Positions 8,747 to 18,441 of a stretch of 64,000 bases of DNA are shown here, piece by piece (position 1 is the stretch's first letter; the number at the start of each line of letters is the position of its first letter). Position numbers and translations under genes: made by a program. This DNA comes from Dehalococcoidia bacterium. GTDB lineage: Bacteria > Chloroflexota > Dehalococcoidia > UBA2979. The DNA lies in the NCBI GenBank assembly GCA_009692685.1, contig SHYS01000001.1, positions 1 to 64,000 on the forward strand, written 5' to 3'. Below the pieces are notes generated by a model. That model ran no database searches. It had not been told where the DNA came from and saw only the letters and a list, made by a program, of their open reading frames with translations.

Positions 8747-10140
8747 CAATCGACGTCCATCGCCATCAGGTCGGCGGCAGTCTCGCGGCGGCGCAGCAGT
8801 CGAGCGCGTCCGTCCTCGACGAGCACGACTGCGGGCCGGTAGGCGAGGTTGTAGTTCGAGGACATCGCGAGCTGGTAGGCGCCCGCGGCCGGAATCGCGA
8901 TGAGCTCGCCCTGGTGGAAGCGAGGCACCTCGGCATCTCGGATGAGGATGTCGCCCGACTCGCAGTACTTGCCGGCGATCGTCACGGTCTCTTCCGGCGA
9001 GGCGAGCGGACGCTCCGCGGAGAGCGCTTCGTACCGCGAGCCGTACATAGCGGGGCGGATGTTGTCCGCCATGCCGCCATCGACGGACACGAAGGTGCGG
9101 ATGCCGGGCACTTCCTTGCGTGCGCCGATCGTGTAGAGGGCGACGCCAGCACGCCCCACGATCGAGCGACCGGGCTCGACGCTGGTGACCGGCATGGGGA
9201 AGCCTCGCACGTCCGCCTCGCGCTGCATGACGCTCACCGTCGCGCGCGCGTAGGCGGCCATTGCTGGCGCCTCGTCGTCGTTGCGGTAGGCCACCGCGAA
9301 ACCGCCGCCGGGCGACCACTCTGGTACGTCCACACCGAGGCGGTCGCGACAGACATCCGCGATGAACTCGGCGAGCAGCTCTGTGGCCAGCACGTAGGGC
9401 TCGGTCTCGAAGATCGGGCTGCCGAGGTGCATGTGCAGCCCTCGGAACTCCAGGTGTGGGGAGTCGACGATGACGCGGATCGCGGCCTCGGCGGCGCCGG
9501 TGACGATCGGCAGCCCGAACTTGGAATCGAGGATGCCGGTGGTCGTCTTCTCGTGCGTGTGGCCGTCGATGCCCGGCGAGACGCGGATCATCACGCGTTG
9601 GGTGCGACCGGCGCCTGCGGCCGCGGCCTCGACGAGGGCGACCTCGCCGAGGTTGTCGATCACGACGCAACCGAGTCCGACCTCGGCGGCGAGCCGCAGT
9701 TCAGCGGGGGTCTTGTTGTTGCCGTGGAAGTAGACGGTCGAGAGGTCGACGCCGGCGGCGCGCAGCACCTCGATCTCCCCGCCGGAGACCACGTCGAAGC
9801 CGAGGCCCTGGTCGGCGATGAAGCGTGCGAACGGCCGGTTGAGGAACGCCTTAGAGGCGTAGAGCACCCGCGCCTCCGGCTGGACGGCGCGGAAGCCATC
9901 GAGGTAGGCGCGGCACTGAGCACGCAGCGTGGCGGCGTCGTAGACGTAGAGCGGCGTGCCGTATTCGCGCGCGAGATCGAGCGCGTCGCTGCCACCGAGG
10001 GCGAGGCGACCCTCCTCGGTGAGCGAAGCGGAGATCGGAAGCACGTGCGCGAGCGGGAGCGTTCGCGCGTCGGTGGTTACCACGAAAAGCCACCCCGAGG
10101 GGCGGAGTGCGAGTTCGATCGAAGCCGCGCCGGCACTCAC
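8746..10140 (-). CDS. lysA: Diaminopimelate decarboxylase
   Basis: PLP enzyme for the last step of lysine synthesis (meso-diaminopimelate to lysine). 464 residues, somewhat longer than usual because of an N-terminal stretch; a start nearer 10080 is possible. Fold III motifs: PLP lysine in LYASKAFLN, FHGNNKTPAEL, HMHLGSP, PGGGFAV, VEPGRSIV, and GKYCESGDIL, which supplies the active-site Cys and Glu. Head of a likely lysA-holB-ricT transcription unit. Repeats lie just upstream. Confidence 0.95.
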   Translation of the reverse strand: MSAGAASIELALRPSGWLFVVTTDARTLPLAHVLPISASLTEEGRLALGGSDALDLAREYGTPLYVYDAATLRAQCRAYLDGFRAVQPEARVLYASKAFLNRPFARFIADQGLGFDVVSGGEIEVLRAAGVDLSTVYFHGNNKTPAELRLAAEVGLGCVVIDNLGEVALVEAAAAGAGRTQRVMIRVSPGIDGHTHEKTTTGILDSKFGLPIVTGAAEAAIRVIVDSPHLEFRGLHMHLGSPIFETEPYVLATELLAEFIADVCRDRLGVDVPEWSPGGGFAVAYRNDDEAPAMAAYARATVSVMQREADVRGFPMPVTSVEPGRSIVGRAGVALYTIGARKEVPGIRTFVSVDGGMADNIRPAMYGSRYEALSAERPLASPEETVTIAGKYCESGDILIRDAEVPRFHQGELIAIPAAGAYQLAMSSNYNLAYRPAVVLVEDGRARLLRRRETAADLMAMDVD

Positions 10141-10207
10141 AGCGGCGCTGGCAGCACCTCGATTATGGCACGGTTAGTCGTATCGAGGCCAGCAGGCGGC
10201 GGCCCCC

Positions 10208-10292
10208 TCTCCGCTTGTGGTGAGCCTGTCGAACCACGAGCCAGGCTCCCGCCTCCCACTCGTCCTTCGACAGGCTCAGGACGAGCGGGAGG
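10208..10292. repeat. Family A inverted repeat
   Basis: Left arm about 10208-10237 contains GTGGTGAGCCTGTCGAACC, itself flanked by GTGGT/ACCAC. Right arm about 10263-10292 contains CCTTCGACAGGCTCAGGACG followed by AGCGGGAGG. The arms are reverse complements over roughly 30 bases with some mismatches, so the RNA would fold into a long hairpin. It sits between the lysA start and the mutY remnant. Confidence 0.75.
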
Positions 10293-10332
10293 GGCCCGCG
10301 CGCCTGCCGCGGCGTCTCGATACCATCGGCGC

Positions 10333-11145
10333 ATGATCTCGAAGGCCACGTTCGACCTCAAGCCCAGTCGCGTGCGGACCATTCGCGCACGACTGCTCGA
10401 GTGGTACGAGCGCACGGGGCAGGACTTCCCCTAGCGGACGGCGCGCGACCCGTACCTCGCCCTCGTGGCAGCCGTGTGCGCGCGGGGCTATCCACGGCGC
10501 GCATCTGCCGCGAAGAGCACGGCGGCGCGCTCCCTCGAGGTGCCGCCGAACTGCTCGCGCTGCCGGGGGGTTGGGCCTTTCACCGCCGCGACGTGCGCTG
10601 TTTTGGCTTTGACGAGGACGCCGTCGCTATCGACACGAACGTGGTGAGGTTGCTCGGCAGGCTCATCGGCGGCGACCTGCAGCCCGCGCGAGACCCCGCC
10701 CACGCAGATCGAGGCGTGGGCGCGTCGATTGTTGCCTGCTGGTGACGCCGCCCGTTGGAATCCGACGGTGATGGACTACGGCGACCTCGTCTGCCGCGCG
10801 CGCCCTCGCTGCAGCGAGGGCGTTGTCGCTGGTCTCTGCGCCGCGCCCCCCGCTTCGATGCGGGCGAGGCAGCGACCCCAGTACGCGCCAAGGGAGCCTT
10901 CGCCGGCTCAGCCCGCCAGTGGCGCGGTCGCCTGTTGCGCGAGCTGCGCGCCGCCGAGCGGCCGCTGCGGGTCGGTGCGCATTCTCGATGCGGCCGGCGC
11001 GGGCGTCGATAACGCCGCGCGGGTCCGAGCGCTCCTCGCCGGGCTGTGTGCGGAGGTGATGGCGTGGTCGCGGGGCGGCTGGTGCGGCCTCGGCCAGCGC
11101 CGCGAGATCGGCGAGCGCGGCGAGGTGGGGGCGCGCACAGGCTAG
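10333..11145 (+). pseudogene. mutY: Decayed A/G-specific adenine glycosylase (MutY-like)
   Basis: The remains of a HhH-GPD glycosylase that removes A opposite 8-oxoG. The opening EWYERTGQDFP is followed at once by TAG (10432-10434) where the family has the Trp of the LPW motif (TGG to TAG), then RTARDPYLALVAAV in the same frame. Later pieces appear in other frames: the HhH region GVGPFTAAT, EDAVAIDTNVVRLLGRLIGG, WNPTVMDYGDLVC, and FAGSARQWRGRLLRELR. About 40 residues between the first and second helix-hairpin-helix parts also appear to be missing. At least four frame changes plus one nonsense codon mean no functional enzyme can be made. Confidence 0.75.
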
Positions 11146-11200
11146 ACTCGGGCCTCGATGAGGCTGCAGCAGCCAGCGGGAGAGCGAGCGGAGACGAACG

Positions 11201-11872
11201 ATGACCAAGCCCTTGGGGCCCCAGCGGGTCTACGCGGACGCCGAGATCGTCATCGACGCCCTGCTCGGCCTCGGTTCGATGGGGAACAACGTCTATCTTC
11301 TGCGGCCGGCCTCAGGCGGCCCGGTGCTCGTCGTGGACGCGCCGGAGGGCTCTGAGGCCACCATCGAGGCCCTAGGCAGTGCTGAGGTTTCCGACGTGGT
11401 CCTCACGCACTCTCACCGCGACCACTGGGCGGGCCACGAGGCGCTGCGCGGCCTCGTCGGCGTCCCGATCTCTGTAAGCACGCAGGAGGTGAACCTCGAG
11501 GCCGTGGCGGCGACCGGGCCGCTCACCCGCCTCGATGACGGCGCCATCCTCGAGGTGGGTTCGTGCCGCGTGCGGGTGATTCACACACCGGGCCACACGC
11601 CCGGCTCGATCTGCCTGCTGGCGAACGGAACGCTGATCACCGGCGACACGCTCTTCCCCGGCGGCCCGGGGTACTCGAGGGATCATGGGGCGCTATTGCA
11701 GGAGATCCTGTCGATCACCGGTCGATTGTTCGTGCTCCCTGACGAGACGCTGGTGCTGCCCGGTCACGGTCCCGGCACCACGATCGGAGCAGCGAGGGCA
11801 GAGCACGCCGCCTTCGCCGCCCGCGAGCACGCTCCGGACCTCCACGGCGACGTGCTGTGGGCGAGTTCGTAG
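11201..11872 (+). CDS. MBL-fold metallohydrolase
   Basis: 223-residue metallo-beta-lactamase-fold hydrolase of the glyoxalase-II-like group. Metal ligands are visible: THSHRDHW (HxHxDH, about residues 68-75), HTPGHTPGS (second His), GDTLFPGG (bridging Asp) and LPGHGPGT (last His). Length fits small intact enzymes such as hydroxyacylglutathione hydrolase-like or lactonase-like proteins; the substrate cannot be told. Flanked on both sides by decayed genes yet intact itself. The ATG at 11201 follows a GGAGA-type ribosome site. Confidence 0.88.
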   Translation: MTKPLGPQRVYADAEIVIDALLGLGSMGNNVYLLRPASGGPVLVVDAPEGSEATIEALGSAEVSDVVLTHSHRDHWAGHEALRGLVGVPISVSTQEVNLEAVAATGPLTRLDDGAILEVGSCRVRVIHTPGHTPGSICLLANGTLITGDTLFPGGPGYSRDHGALLQEILSITGRLFVLPDETLVLPGHGPGTTIGAARAEHAAFAAREHAPDLHGDVLWASS

Positions 11873-11929
11873 GAGATGCGGCAAGGTGGCTGACGAGCGT
11901 CACGTCGAGGTCGTTCGCCTGCGGAGCGT

Positions 11930-12751
11930 CTCGACCTGAGTGGGGCCAACCTGCAGTGGGGCCAACCTGCAGGCTACGTCCCTCGTCGACGCTGACTTGA
12001 GCGGCGCCGAAGCCGGATACACAGTCTTTGCATTCACGGCGCTCGATAGGGCTCGCGGGCTTGCAAACCTCAACCACGCAGCGGAGAGCAGTATCGACGA
12101 AGCCACGCTTCGCGCGTCGCCGGACCTCCCGCTGGGGTTTCTGCGTGGCGTTGGCCTGAGCGACGAGCCGATCGATCTCTATCGCTCGTGGGGTAGAGCG
12201 GTCCGCTACTACTCAAGCTTCATCTCGTACTCGCGGGCCAATCACGACTTCGCGAGCCGCCCCTACGACGCCCTGCAGGCATCCGGCGTCCGTGTCTGGC
12301 TCGACTCGCATGATCTGCCCTGGGGGCCCGCACGAAACGGGACATATGCGACGCGATCCGCCTGCACGAGAAGCTCATCGTCGTGCTGTCGAAGGAGTCG
12401 CTGGAGAGTGACTGGGTGGAGACGGAGGTCGCGGAGGCGCTGCGCAAGGAGCACGAGTCCGGCCGTGACGCCCTCTTCCCCGTCCGCATCGCGGACGCCA
12501 TCGTTGACTCGTCGCAGGCGTGGGCGCGTGACCTCTGGAACAAGCGCAACGTCGGCGACATGACGGAGTGGTCGGAGCGGAGCACATTCGAATCTCAGTT
12601 CGCGACGATGCTACGCTGGCTGCAGTCGGATGGCACCGTGAGTCCGTCACGCCCGCCGGGGAAGCGCCGCCGGAAGTGCAGGCCGGAATCTGACGGAATG
12701 ACACCGGCCCCGGTCATTACGGGCCCCGACTGCCATCACATCGCAGTTTGA
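11930..12751 (+). pseudogene. Broken pentapeptide-repeat/TIR-domain protein
   Basis: The 5' part encodes pentapeptide-like repeats (DLSGANLQ, ATSLVDADLSGA, ALDRARGLANL). The 3' part encodes a bacterial TIR_2-type domain: SSFISYSRANHDFA, GVRVWLDSHDLPWG, then in another frame DAIRLHEKLIVVLSKESLES, DWVETEVAEALRKE and LFPVRIADAI. Two lesions are visible: a perfect 16-base tandem duplication (11941-11956 and 11957-11972), removal of which restores the repeat reading frame, and a frameshift near a G5 tract at 12322-12335. Intact relatives usually act in NAD+-dependent or signalling defence responses; this copy should be inactive unless the lesions are sequence errors. Confidence 0.75.
11941..11972 (+). 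repeat. 16-base perfect tandem duplication
   Basis: TGGGGCCAACCTGCAG occurs twice back to back inside the pentapeptide-repeat coding region. Sixteen is not a multiple of three, so the second copy shifts the frame. Collapse to one copy would restore the reading SGANLQATSLVDADLSGA. Confidence 0.9.
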
Positions 12752-12760
12752 CCCCCCTCG

Positions 12761-14050
12761 ATGCCGCACGTAACCTCGACGGTCATGCGCACAATCCACA
12801 CGCTCGAAAACGGCCTGCGGGTCCTGATCACCCCCATGGCCCACGCCTCCTCGGTGTCCGTCTCCGTATACGTCGGCGCCGGAGCGCGTTATGAGGCGGT
12901 TGCCGAGGCCGGGCTCTCGCACTTCGTCGAGCACCTCGCCTTCAAGGGCACCACGAAGCGGCCTCGACCGCAGGACATCTCCATCGAGATCGACTCCATC
13001 GGCGGCACGATGAACGCCGCCACCGACCGCGAGTACACCGTCTACTACACCAAGGTGACGCGAGAGTTCGCCGAGCGCGCAGTGACCATCATCGCCGACA
13101 TGCTGCGCAACTCGCTCTTCGTCGGCGAGGAGATCGAGCGCGAGCGCGGCGTGATCCTCGAGGAGCTGGCGGCCGTCGAGGACTCGCCCGACGAGCAGGC
13201 CGGCCTCCTCCTCGACACGATGATGTGGCCGGGGACGCCGCTGGGCCGCGACATTGCAGGTACGCCGGAGTCCGTGGGAGCGATCTCGCAGGAGCGCCTG
13301 CGCAGCTACTTCCACCAGCAGTACGTCCCCAACGCCTGCGTCGTCTCGATCGCCGGCGCCATCGATGAGGCAACCGCCATCGAGCAGGTGCGCGCCGCGT
13401 TCGGTGACTGGGAGCCCGGCGTACCCGCGGACTGGCTGCGTGCCGGCGAGTCGCCCCGCGGCGACCGCTCCGGCAAGATCGTGAAGTCGACGGAGCAGGC
13501 GCACCTCTCCCTGGGCGTGCGCGGCCTCGCCCTCGACCACCCCGACCGCTACGCCTCGGACGTGCTCTCCGTGATCCTCGGCGAGGGCATGTCGTCGCGA
13601 CTGTTCCAGCGGCTCCGCGAGGAACTGGGGCTCTGCTACGACATCCACTCGTTCGCGTCACATCTCAGGGATGCCGGGACGTTCGGCATCTACGCGGGGG
13701 TCGACCCTCCCAAGGCCCTCGAGGCCGTGCACGAGATCGCCCTCGAACTCGGTCGAGTACGCCAGCCGGTCACGGCCGCCGAGCTGGAGCGCGCGCAGTC
13801 GCTGATCCGCTCCCGGGTGCTGCTGCGCATGGAAGACAGCCGCGCCGTCTCCAGCTGGTACGGCTCACAGGCCATCCTCGAACAGCTGCAGCTGACGCCC
13901 GCCGAGGTGATCGCGAAGGCCGAGGCCGTGACCATCGAGGATGTGCAGCGCGTCGCGCAGGCGCTAGTCACCGATACCGGCCTGCAGCTCGCGGTGGTCG
14001 GCCCGTTCGAGGGCATCGATCTCTTCGCCGGCATCTCCGTGGGCGCGTAG
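12761..14050 (+). CDS. M16 family zinc peptidase (processing peptidase-like)
   Basis: 429 residues, one full M16B-type unit. The inverted zinc motif HFVEH lies at residues 54-58 with the downstream glutamate in EELAAVED. SLGVRGL and the SSRLFQRLREELGLCYDIHS segment are typical of mitochondrial-processing-peptidase/PqqL relatives. Probably cytoplasmic, as no signal peptide is present. The real start could be the internal ATG eight codons later (MRTIHTL). Followed after seven bases by the gene at 14058. Confidence 0.93.
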   Translation: MPHVTSTVMRTIHTLENGLRVLITPMAHASSVSVSVYVGAGARYEAVAEAGLSHFVEHLAFKGTTKRPRPQDISIEIDSIGGTMNAATDREYTVYYTKVTREFAERAVTIIADMLRNSLFVGEEIERERGVILEELAAVEDSPDEQAGLLLDTMMWPGTPLGRDIAGTPESVGAISQERLRSYFHQQYVPNACVVSIAGAIDEATAIEQVRAAFGDWEPGVPADWLRAGESPRGDRSGKIVKSTEQAHLSLGVRGLALDHPDRYASDVLSVILGEGMSSRLFQRLREELGLCYDIHSFASHLRDAGTFGIYAGVDPPKALEAVHEIALELGRVRQPVTAAELERAQSLIRSRVLLRMEDSRAVSSWYGSQAILEQLQLTPAEVIAKAEAVTIEDVQRVAQALVTDTGLQLAVVGPFEGIDLFAGISVGA

Positions 14051-14057
14051 CTCCGAG

Positions 14058-14522
14058 GTGACCGCGACGTCGGACGGCACACGGCGCCCCGAACCCGAAC
14101 GCTTTATCATCGCCGCGCGCCTCGAGGCAGGTGGCGAACCCTCGAAGTACCTGCTGGTGCGCTGGCGCGACTGGCCGCCGCCTGCGCTGCTCTCCGTCGA
14201 GGCGCCGGCGCACTCTGAGGCCGCGGCCGCCGCGGTCGAGGAGACCATCGCCTACCGCCTCGGCGTGCGCTGCATCGCTGGCGCACTCCTCGGCGAGACG
14301 CGCACGCCCGCGCGAATGCGCCAGGGCGCTCGCGGCGGCGATGGCATGGGCTGGCTGCGTGCCGCGGCAGTACGGGTCGAAGGCGAGCCCGTGCCAGACG
14401 CGCTCCTCGAGGAGGTGCTCGCGCTCACCATCGATGAAGCACTGGCCGCTCTCACTAGCGACGTCGAGCGCCAGGTCTTCCTCGAGGCCGCTGGCCTCCT
14501 CGGCGACACGCCTTCGGGGTAG
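14058..14522 (+). CDS. Conserved-looking protein of unknown function
   Basis: 154 residues starting with GTG eight bases after the peptidase stop, with CCGAGG upstream, so probably co-expressed with the M16 peptidase. The sequence (FIIAARLEAGGEPSKYLLVRW, then VEETIAYRLGVRCI and GALLGETRTPARM) recalls the layout of a Nudix-type domain but no complete Nudix box (GX5EX7REUXEEXGU) is present, so that label is not given. Acidic C-terminal helices follow. I do not recognise it with confidence. Confidence 0.6.
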   Translation: MTATSDGTRRPEPERFIIAARLEAGGEPSKYLLVRWRDWPPPALLSVEAPAHSEAAAAAVEETIAYRLGVRCIAGALLGETRTPARMRQGARGGDGMGWLRAAAVRVEGEPVPDALLEEVLALTIDEALAALTSDVERQVFLEAAGLLGDTPSG

Positions 14523-14560
14523 GTCGTAGAACCCAGCCGCCGAAGGGCGCGGCGATCCGC

Positions 14561-14646
14561 CCTCACGCTCGTGCTGAGCCTGTCGAAGCATGAGCTCAGC
14601 GCACGACCGCGGCTCGTACTTCGACAGGCTCAGCACGAGCGTGAGG
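14561..14646. repeat. Perfect 28-base inverted repeat (family A)
   Basis: Left arm 14561-14588 and right arm 14619-14646 are exact reverse complements (28 of 28), separated by 30 bases. The core is the family A motif CTGAGCCTGTCGAAG. The transcript of either strand would form a very stable stem; it may stop transcription between the convergent gene at 14058 and groEL. No poly-T follows directly. Confidence 0.85.
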
Positions 14647-14661
14647 AGTCAGTCCGAGTAG

Positions 14662-14731
14662 CGGAGTCGATACGCGCGAACCCACTCGCGCGTATCGACT
14701 CCGGGTAGGGGCGCAATGCCTTGCGCCCATC
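14662..14731. repeat. 18-bp perfect hairpin plus family B remnant
   Basis: Arms 14662-14679 and 14686-14703 are perfect reverse complements around a six-base loop (ACCCAC). Immediately after, 14705-14731 holds a family B palindrome remnant (GGGGCGCAATGCCTTGCGCCC). The 363 bases between the gene at 14058-14522 and groEL hold these structures, the family A repeat and the groEL terminator, and no gene. Confidence 0.8.
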
Positions 14732-14828
14732 GGATGTTCGAGGGTGACTGGCTCGCCGAGAACACCTCGGTTCCCCGCGTACGTTGACATTCGACGCCAT
14801 GCGGGCTGCGAGGATCGGAGACAACGAA

Positions 14829-14854
14829 GAAGGCCGCCCCCGTGGACGGCCTTC
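14829..14854 (-). terminator. Putative intrinsic terminator of groES-groEL
   Basis: An eight-base stem (GAAGGCCG/CGGCCTTC) with a ten-base loop, 32 bases past the groEL stop on the minus strand, followed on that strand by the T-containing run TTCGTTGTCT. The T-tract is short, so efficiency is uncertain. Confidence 0.6.
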
Positions 14855-14885
14855 CGGCTAACTGGAACCTATGGGAGTACCGAGG

Positions 14886-16526
<1,641 letters not shown>

Positions 16527-16614
16527 CTACTTTCTCCTCGAGGGAGCTGGCGGTCGAGGTTGCCGCGGTGCTCGGCGTCGGATGCGACGCAGGCACCGGT
16601 CGAGCTGCCTCGGA

Positions 16615-16950
16615 CTAGCGCTTGCGCCGCGCCGCGGCCTTCGCCGGGGCGGCGGCCTCTTCGAGGCGCGCGAGAACGTCCTGGAAGCGGATCACGATGT
16701 AATCCTCTTTGTCGACCGTGACCTCCTGACCGGTGTACTTCTGGTACAGGATGCGGTCACCGACGGAGAGCTCGATTGCCTCCACGATGCCGGCGTCGTT
16801 CATCTTGCCGGGGCCGATGGCCTCGACAATGCCGTGCTGCGGCTTCTCCTTGGCGGAGTCCGGGATGACGATGCCGAAGGCGGTGACTTCCTCCTGCTCG
16901 ACGGACTTCAGGACGATGTGATCGGTGAGTGGCACGACCTTTGTAGCCAA
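16615..16950 (-). CDS. groS: 10 kDa chaperonin GroES
   Basis: Co-chaperonin that caps the GroEL ring. 111 residues, about 12 longer than usual because of a basic Ala/Lys/Arg C-terminal tail (AAPAKAAARRKR). Core motifs: PLTDHIVLK, GIVIPDSAKEKPQ, VEAIGPG, VGDRILYQKYTG and DYIVIRFQDVLA. The start codon is TTG with GAGGAG eight bases upstream. First gene of the heat-shock operon; a CIRCE-like operator lies about 200 bases upstream. Confidence 0.97.
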   Translation of the reverse strand: MATKVVPLTDHIVLKSVEQEEVTAFGIVIPDSAKEKPQHGIVEAIGPGKMNDAGIVEAIELSVGDRILYQKYTGQEVTVDKEDYIVIRFQDVLARLEEAAAPAKAAARRKR

Positions 16951-17148
16951 CGCTGTTCTCCTCGCTGCGACGCTTGCTCGGACTGGCTGAGCTGTACGAC
17001 TGCCTGATGGGACGTTGTTTCGACTGAACCCACTGAACCGGAATAAACCGTTCGGACCCGACCATCAGGCGCGCGGCGACGAGGTGAAACCGTCGCGTAC
17101 CGGCGACCCGAGGCGAATCCGCTCGAATCCAGACTGTGGTTCGCTACG

Positions 17149-17175
17149 TTAGCACTCCCATCAAGAGAGTGCCAG
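17149..17175 (-). promoter_or_regulatory. CIRCE-like HrcA operator
   Basis: TTAGCACTC, nine bases, then GAGTGCCAG. The left arm is a perfect half of the CIRCE consensus (TTAGCACTC-N9-GAGTGCTAA); the right arm matches the first six bases and the seventh-ninth differ in two places. Position upstream of groES fits HrcA repression of the heat-shock operon. No hrcA gene is in the window. Confidence 0.85.
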
Positions 17176-17220
17176 ACCCACCGTCACCTGACCGAGGCCC
17201 TCAGCGGTTCGAGACATCAC

Positions 17221-17245
17221 GCTCATGCTGAGCCTGTCGAAGCGC
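17221..17245. repeat. Single family A arm
   Basis: CGCTCATGCTGAGCCTGTCG followed by AAGCG, one arm of the family A repeat without a clear partner. It lies between the groES operator and the HTH gene. Confidence 0.6.
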
Positions 17246-17476
17246 GAGCCGAGCGTCCTGCGGGCGGCTCATTTGCGCGGAACGCAGCACCGAGCAGCGC
17301 ACCTCGATCGAGCGCAGTCGCGCAAGCGGGGGCAAGGGGGTGCAGCACCCGTGTGGCAAGGGGCGGGAGGGCGGGCAGTCACCCCGAAGTGGTGTCAACT
17401 TCCGCGTGCCGGGGTTCTGTACATGATTTCATGTAGGACGTCGCATGGAGGCGTGAGCGAGGAACGAGCCAGCTGC

Positions 17477-17743
17477 ATGCAGCAGGCCGGGCAGGATGGG
17501 AACCCACCAGGCGACGGCTGGGATGCCGCGCGCGTCCGCAGCCTCCGTGGCCACCTTGGGGACACCAAGCGCGAGTTCGCCCAGCGCCTCGGGGCGCGGC
17601 AGCAGACCGTCTCCGAATGGGAGACCGGATCGAGCAACCCTCGAGGGATGGCGCGGCGCCTCCTCCACATGGTCGCCGAAGAGCGCTGCTTCTACTCGAC
17701 AGAGCGAGACGCCGAGGACGGCGCCGCACCCGCCGCGGGCTAG
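17477..17743 (+). CDS. XRE-type helix-turn-helix DNA-binding protein
   Basis: 88 residues. A Cro/C1-type HTH is evident: VRSLRGHLGDTKREFAQRLG, then ARQQTVSEWETGSSNPRGMA, with RLLHMVAEE as the last helix. The turn and recognition helix (RQQTVSEWETG) match small stand-alone Chloroflexota regulators. ATG 17477 is chosen because it leaves a short N-terminus; an earlier ATG at 17423 is in frame. It is followed 22 bases later by a degenerate gene with a Cys motif, which may have been its partner. Target unknown. Confidence 0.75.
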   Translation: MQQAGQDGNPPGDGWDAARVRSLRGHLGDTKREFAQRLGARQQTVSEWETGSSNPRGMARRLLHMVAEERCFYSTERDAEDGAAPAAG

Positions 17744-17765
17744 CGACTCGAAATGGCGAAGCGCC

Positions 17766-18246
17766 ATGCCAGCGAAGGCACCGCAAGGATCCGCTTCCGG
17801 CCTCGACTCCGATCTCGACGCTGCCCGACACCATGCCTCGGCGGAGCTGGCGGAGCACGAGCTGACCGCGCTCTGGCTGCTGGGTCGGATACCCGCCGCG
17901 CTGCTGCCCCGGCCGCTGCTGATCGCGCTCGCCGCCGCCTACGAGGACGTGACGCTGGCCCGGGCGACGGCGCGCCTGGCGGCGGAATGTCCGGCGCCGC
18001 GTCCGTACGGCCGCACGCGCAGCCTCGACGGGCTGCTGCGTGGGAGCGCGGTCGCGGGGGGGGGGGGCGAGCGCGGGACGCCGGGGTGCGCTGTGGGCGC
18101 AGGGGCTGCTGCACCTGCAGGACCTCTGGTGCACGCGCGGCGCCTGCGGCGCCTGCCCCCTCTCCGCGGTTGAGGTGGCGTCACCACACGACACGGCGAC
18201 CTTCGATGGTGGAGCCACTACCCAGCTCGTACCGAGCTCATGGTGA
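17766..18246 (+). pseudogene. Frameshifted gene with DUF2851-like C-terminal Cys motif
   Basis: The first frame (ATG 17766) encodes an Ala/Leu-rich helical stretch (ELTALWLLGRIPAALLPRPL). At a run of twelve G (18056-18067) the meaningful frame changes; the new frame reads GLLHLQDLWCTRGACGACPL, which resembles the C-terminal Cys motif (C-x4-C-x2-C) of DUF2851-type proteins. Such proteins are normally several hundred residues, so most of the gene seems missing even if the G-run were corrected. The family label rests mainly on this motif and is tentative. It may be phase-variable, decayed, or a sequence error. Confidence 0.4.
18056..18067 (+). repeat. G12 homopolymer inside a reading frame
   Basis: Twelve consecutive G at the point where coding signal moves from one frame to another. 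Slippage here would switch the frame of the downstream Cys-motif segment. Confidence 0.7.
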
Positions 18247-18400
18247 GTCTGTCGAACCACGCAGTACGAGCCGACGGGTCGTCCCGCGCTCATGGTTCGA
18301 TCGGCGCACCACGCGCCGGGAGACCGCGCGGTGGGATCGAGGTGGGGTGAGCCGGTTGACCTCGGTGGTTCGGTAGGGGCGCAAGGCCTTGCGCCCCTAC
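18237..18400. repeat. Family A and family B repeats
   Basis: 18238-18263 contains a family A copy (CATGGTGAGTCTGTCGAACC). A degenerate partner follows near 18290-18300. Bases 18373-18400 form a perfect 28-base palindrome (arms GTAGGGGCGCAAGG and CCTTGCGCCCCTAC, no loop), the best family B copy, followed by ACGGAGGCGCTTCGCTCG. The convergent ends of the genes on either side suggest a terminator-like role. No gene in 18247-18441. Confidence 0.7.
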
Positions 18401-18441
18401 ACGGAGGCGCTTCGCTCGATTCCCGCTCGTACCGAGCCTGC

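Larger units (their letters stand above)
16951..17476. other. Intergenic region before groES
   Basis: 526 bases between the divergent groES and the HTH gene. It holds the CIRCE-like operator at 17149-17175 and a single family A repeat arm at about 17221-17245. I see no gene. The long groES leader (about 200 bases from operator to start) contains no clear hairpin or riboswitch. A Pro/Gly-rich open stretch near 17300-17400 looks like chance coding in GC-rich DNA. Confidence 0.6.

Noticed and set aside
8747..9670. N-terminal extension of holB by about 300 residues
   Set aside because: It runs over lysA in another frame of the same strand, is Arg-rich low-complexity sequence, and the normal delta' start overlaps the lysA stop.
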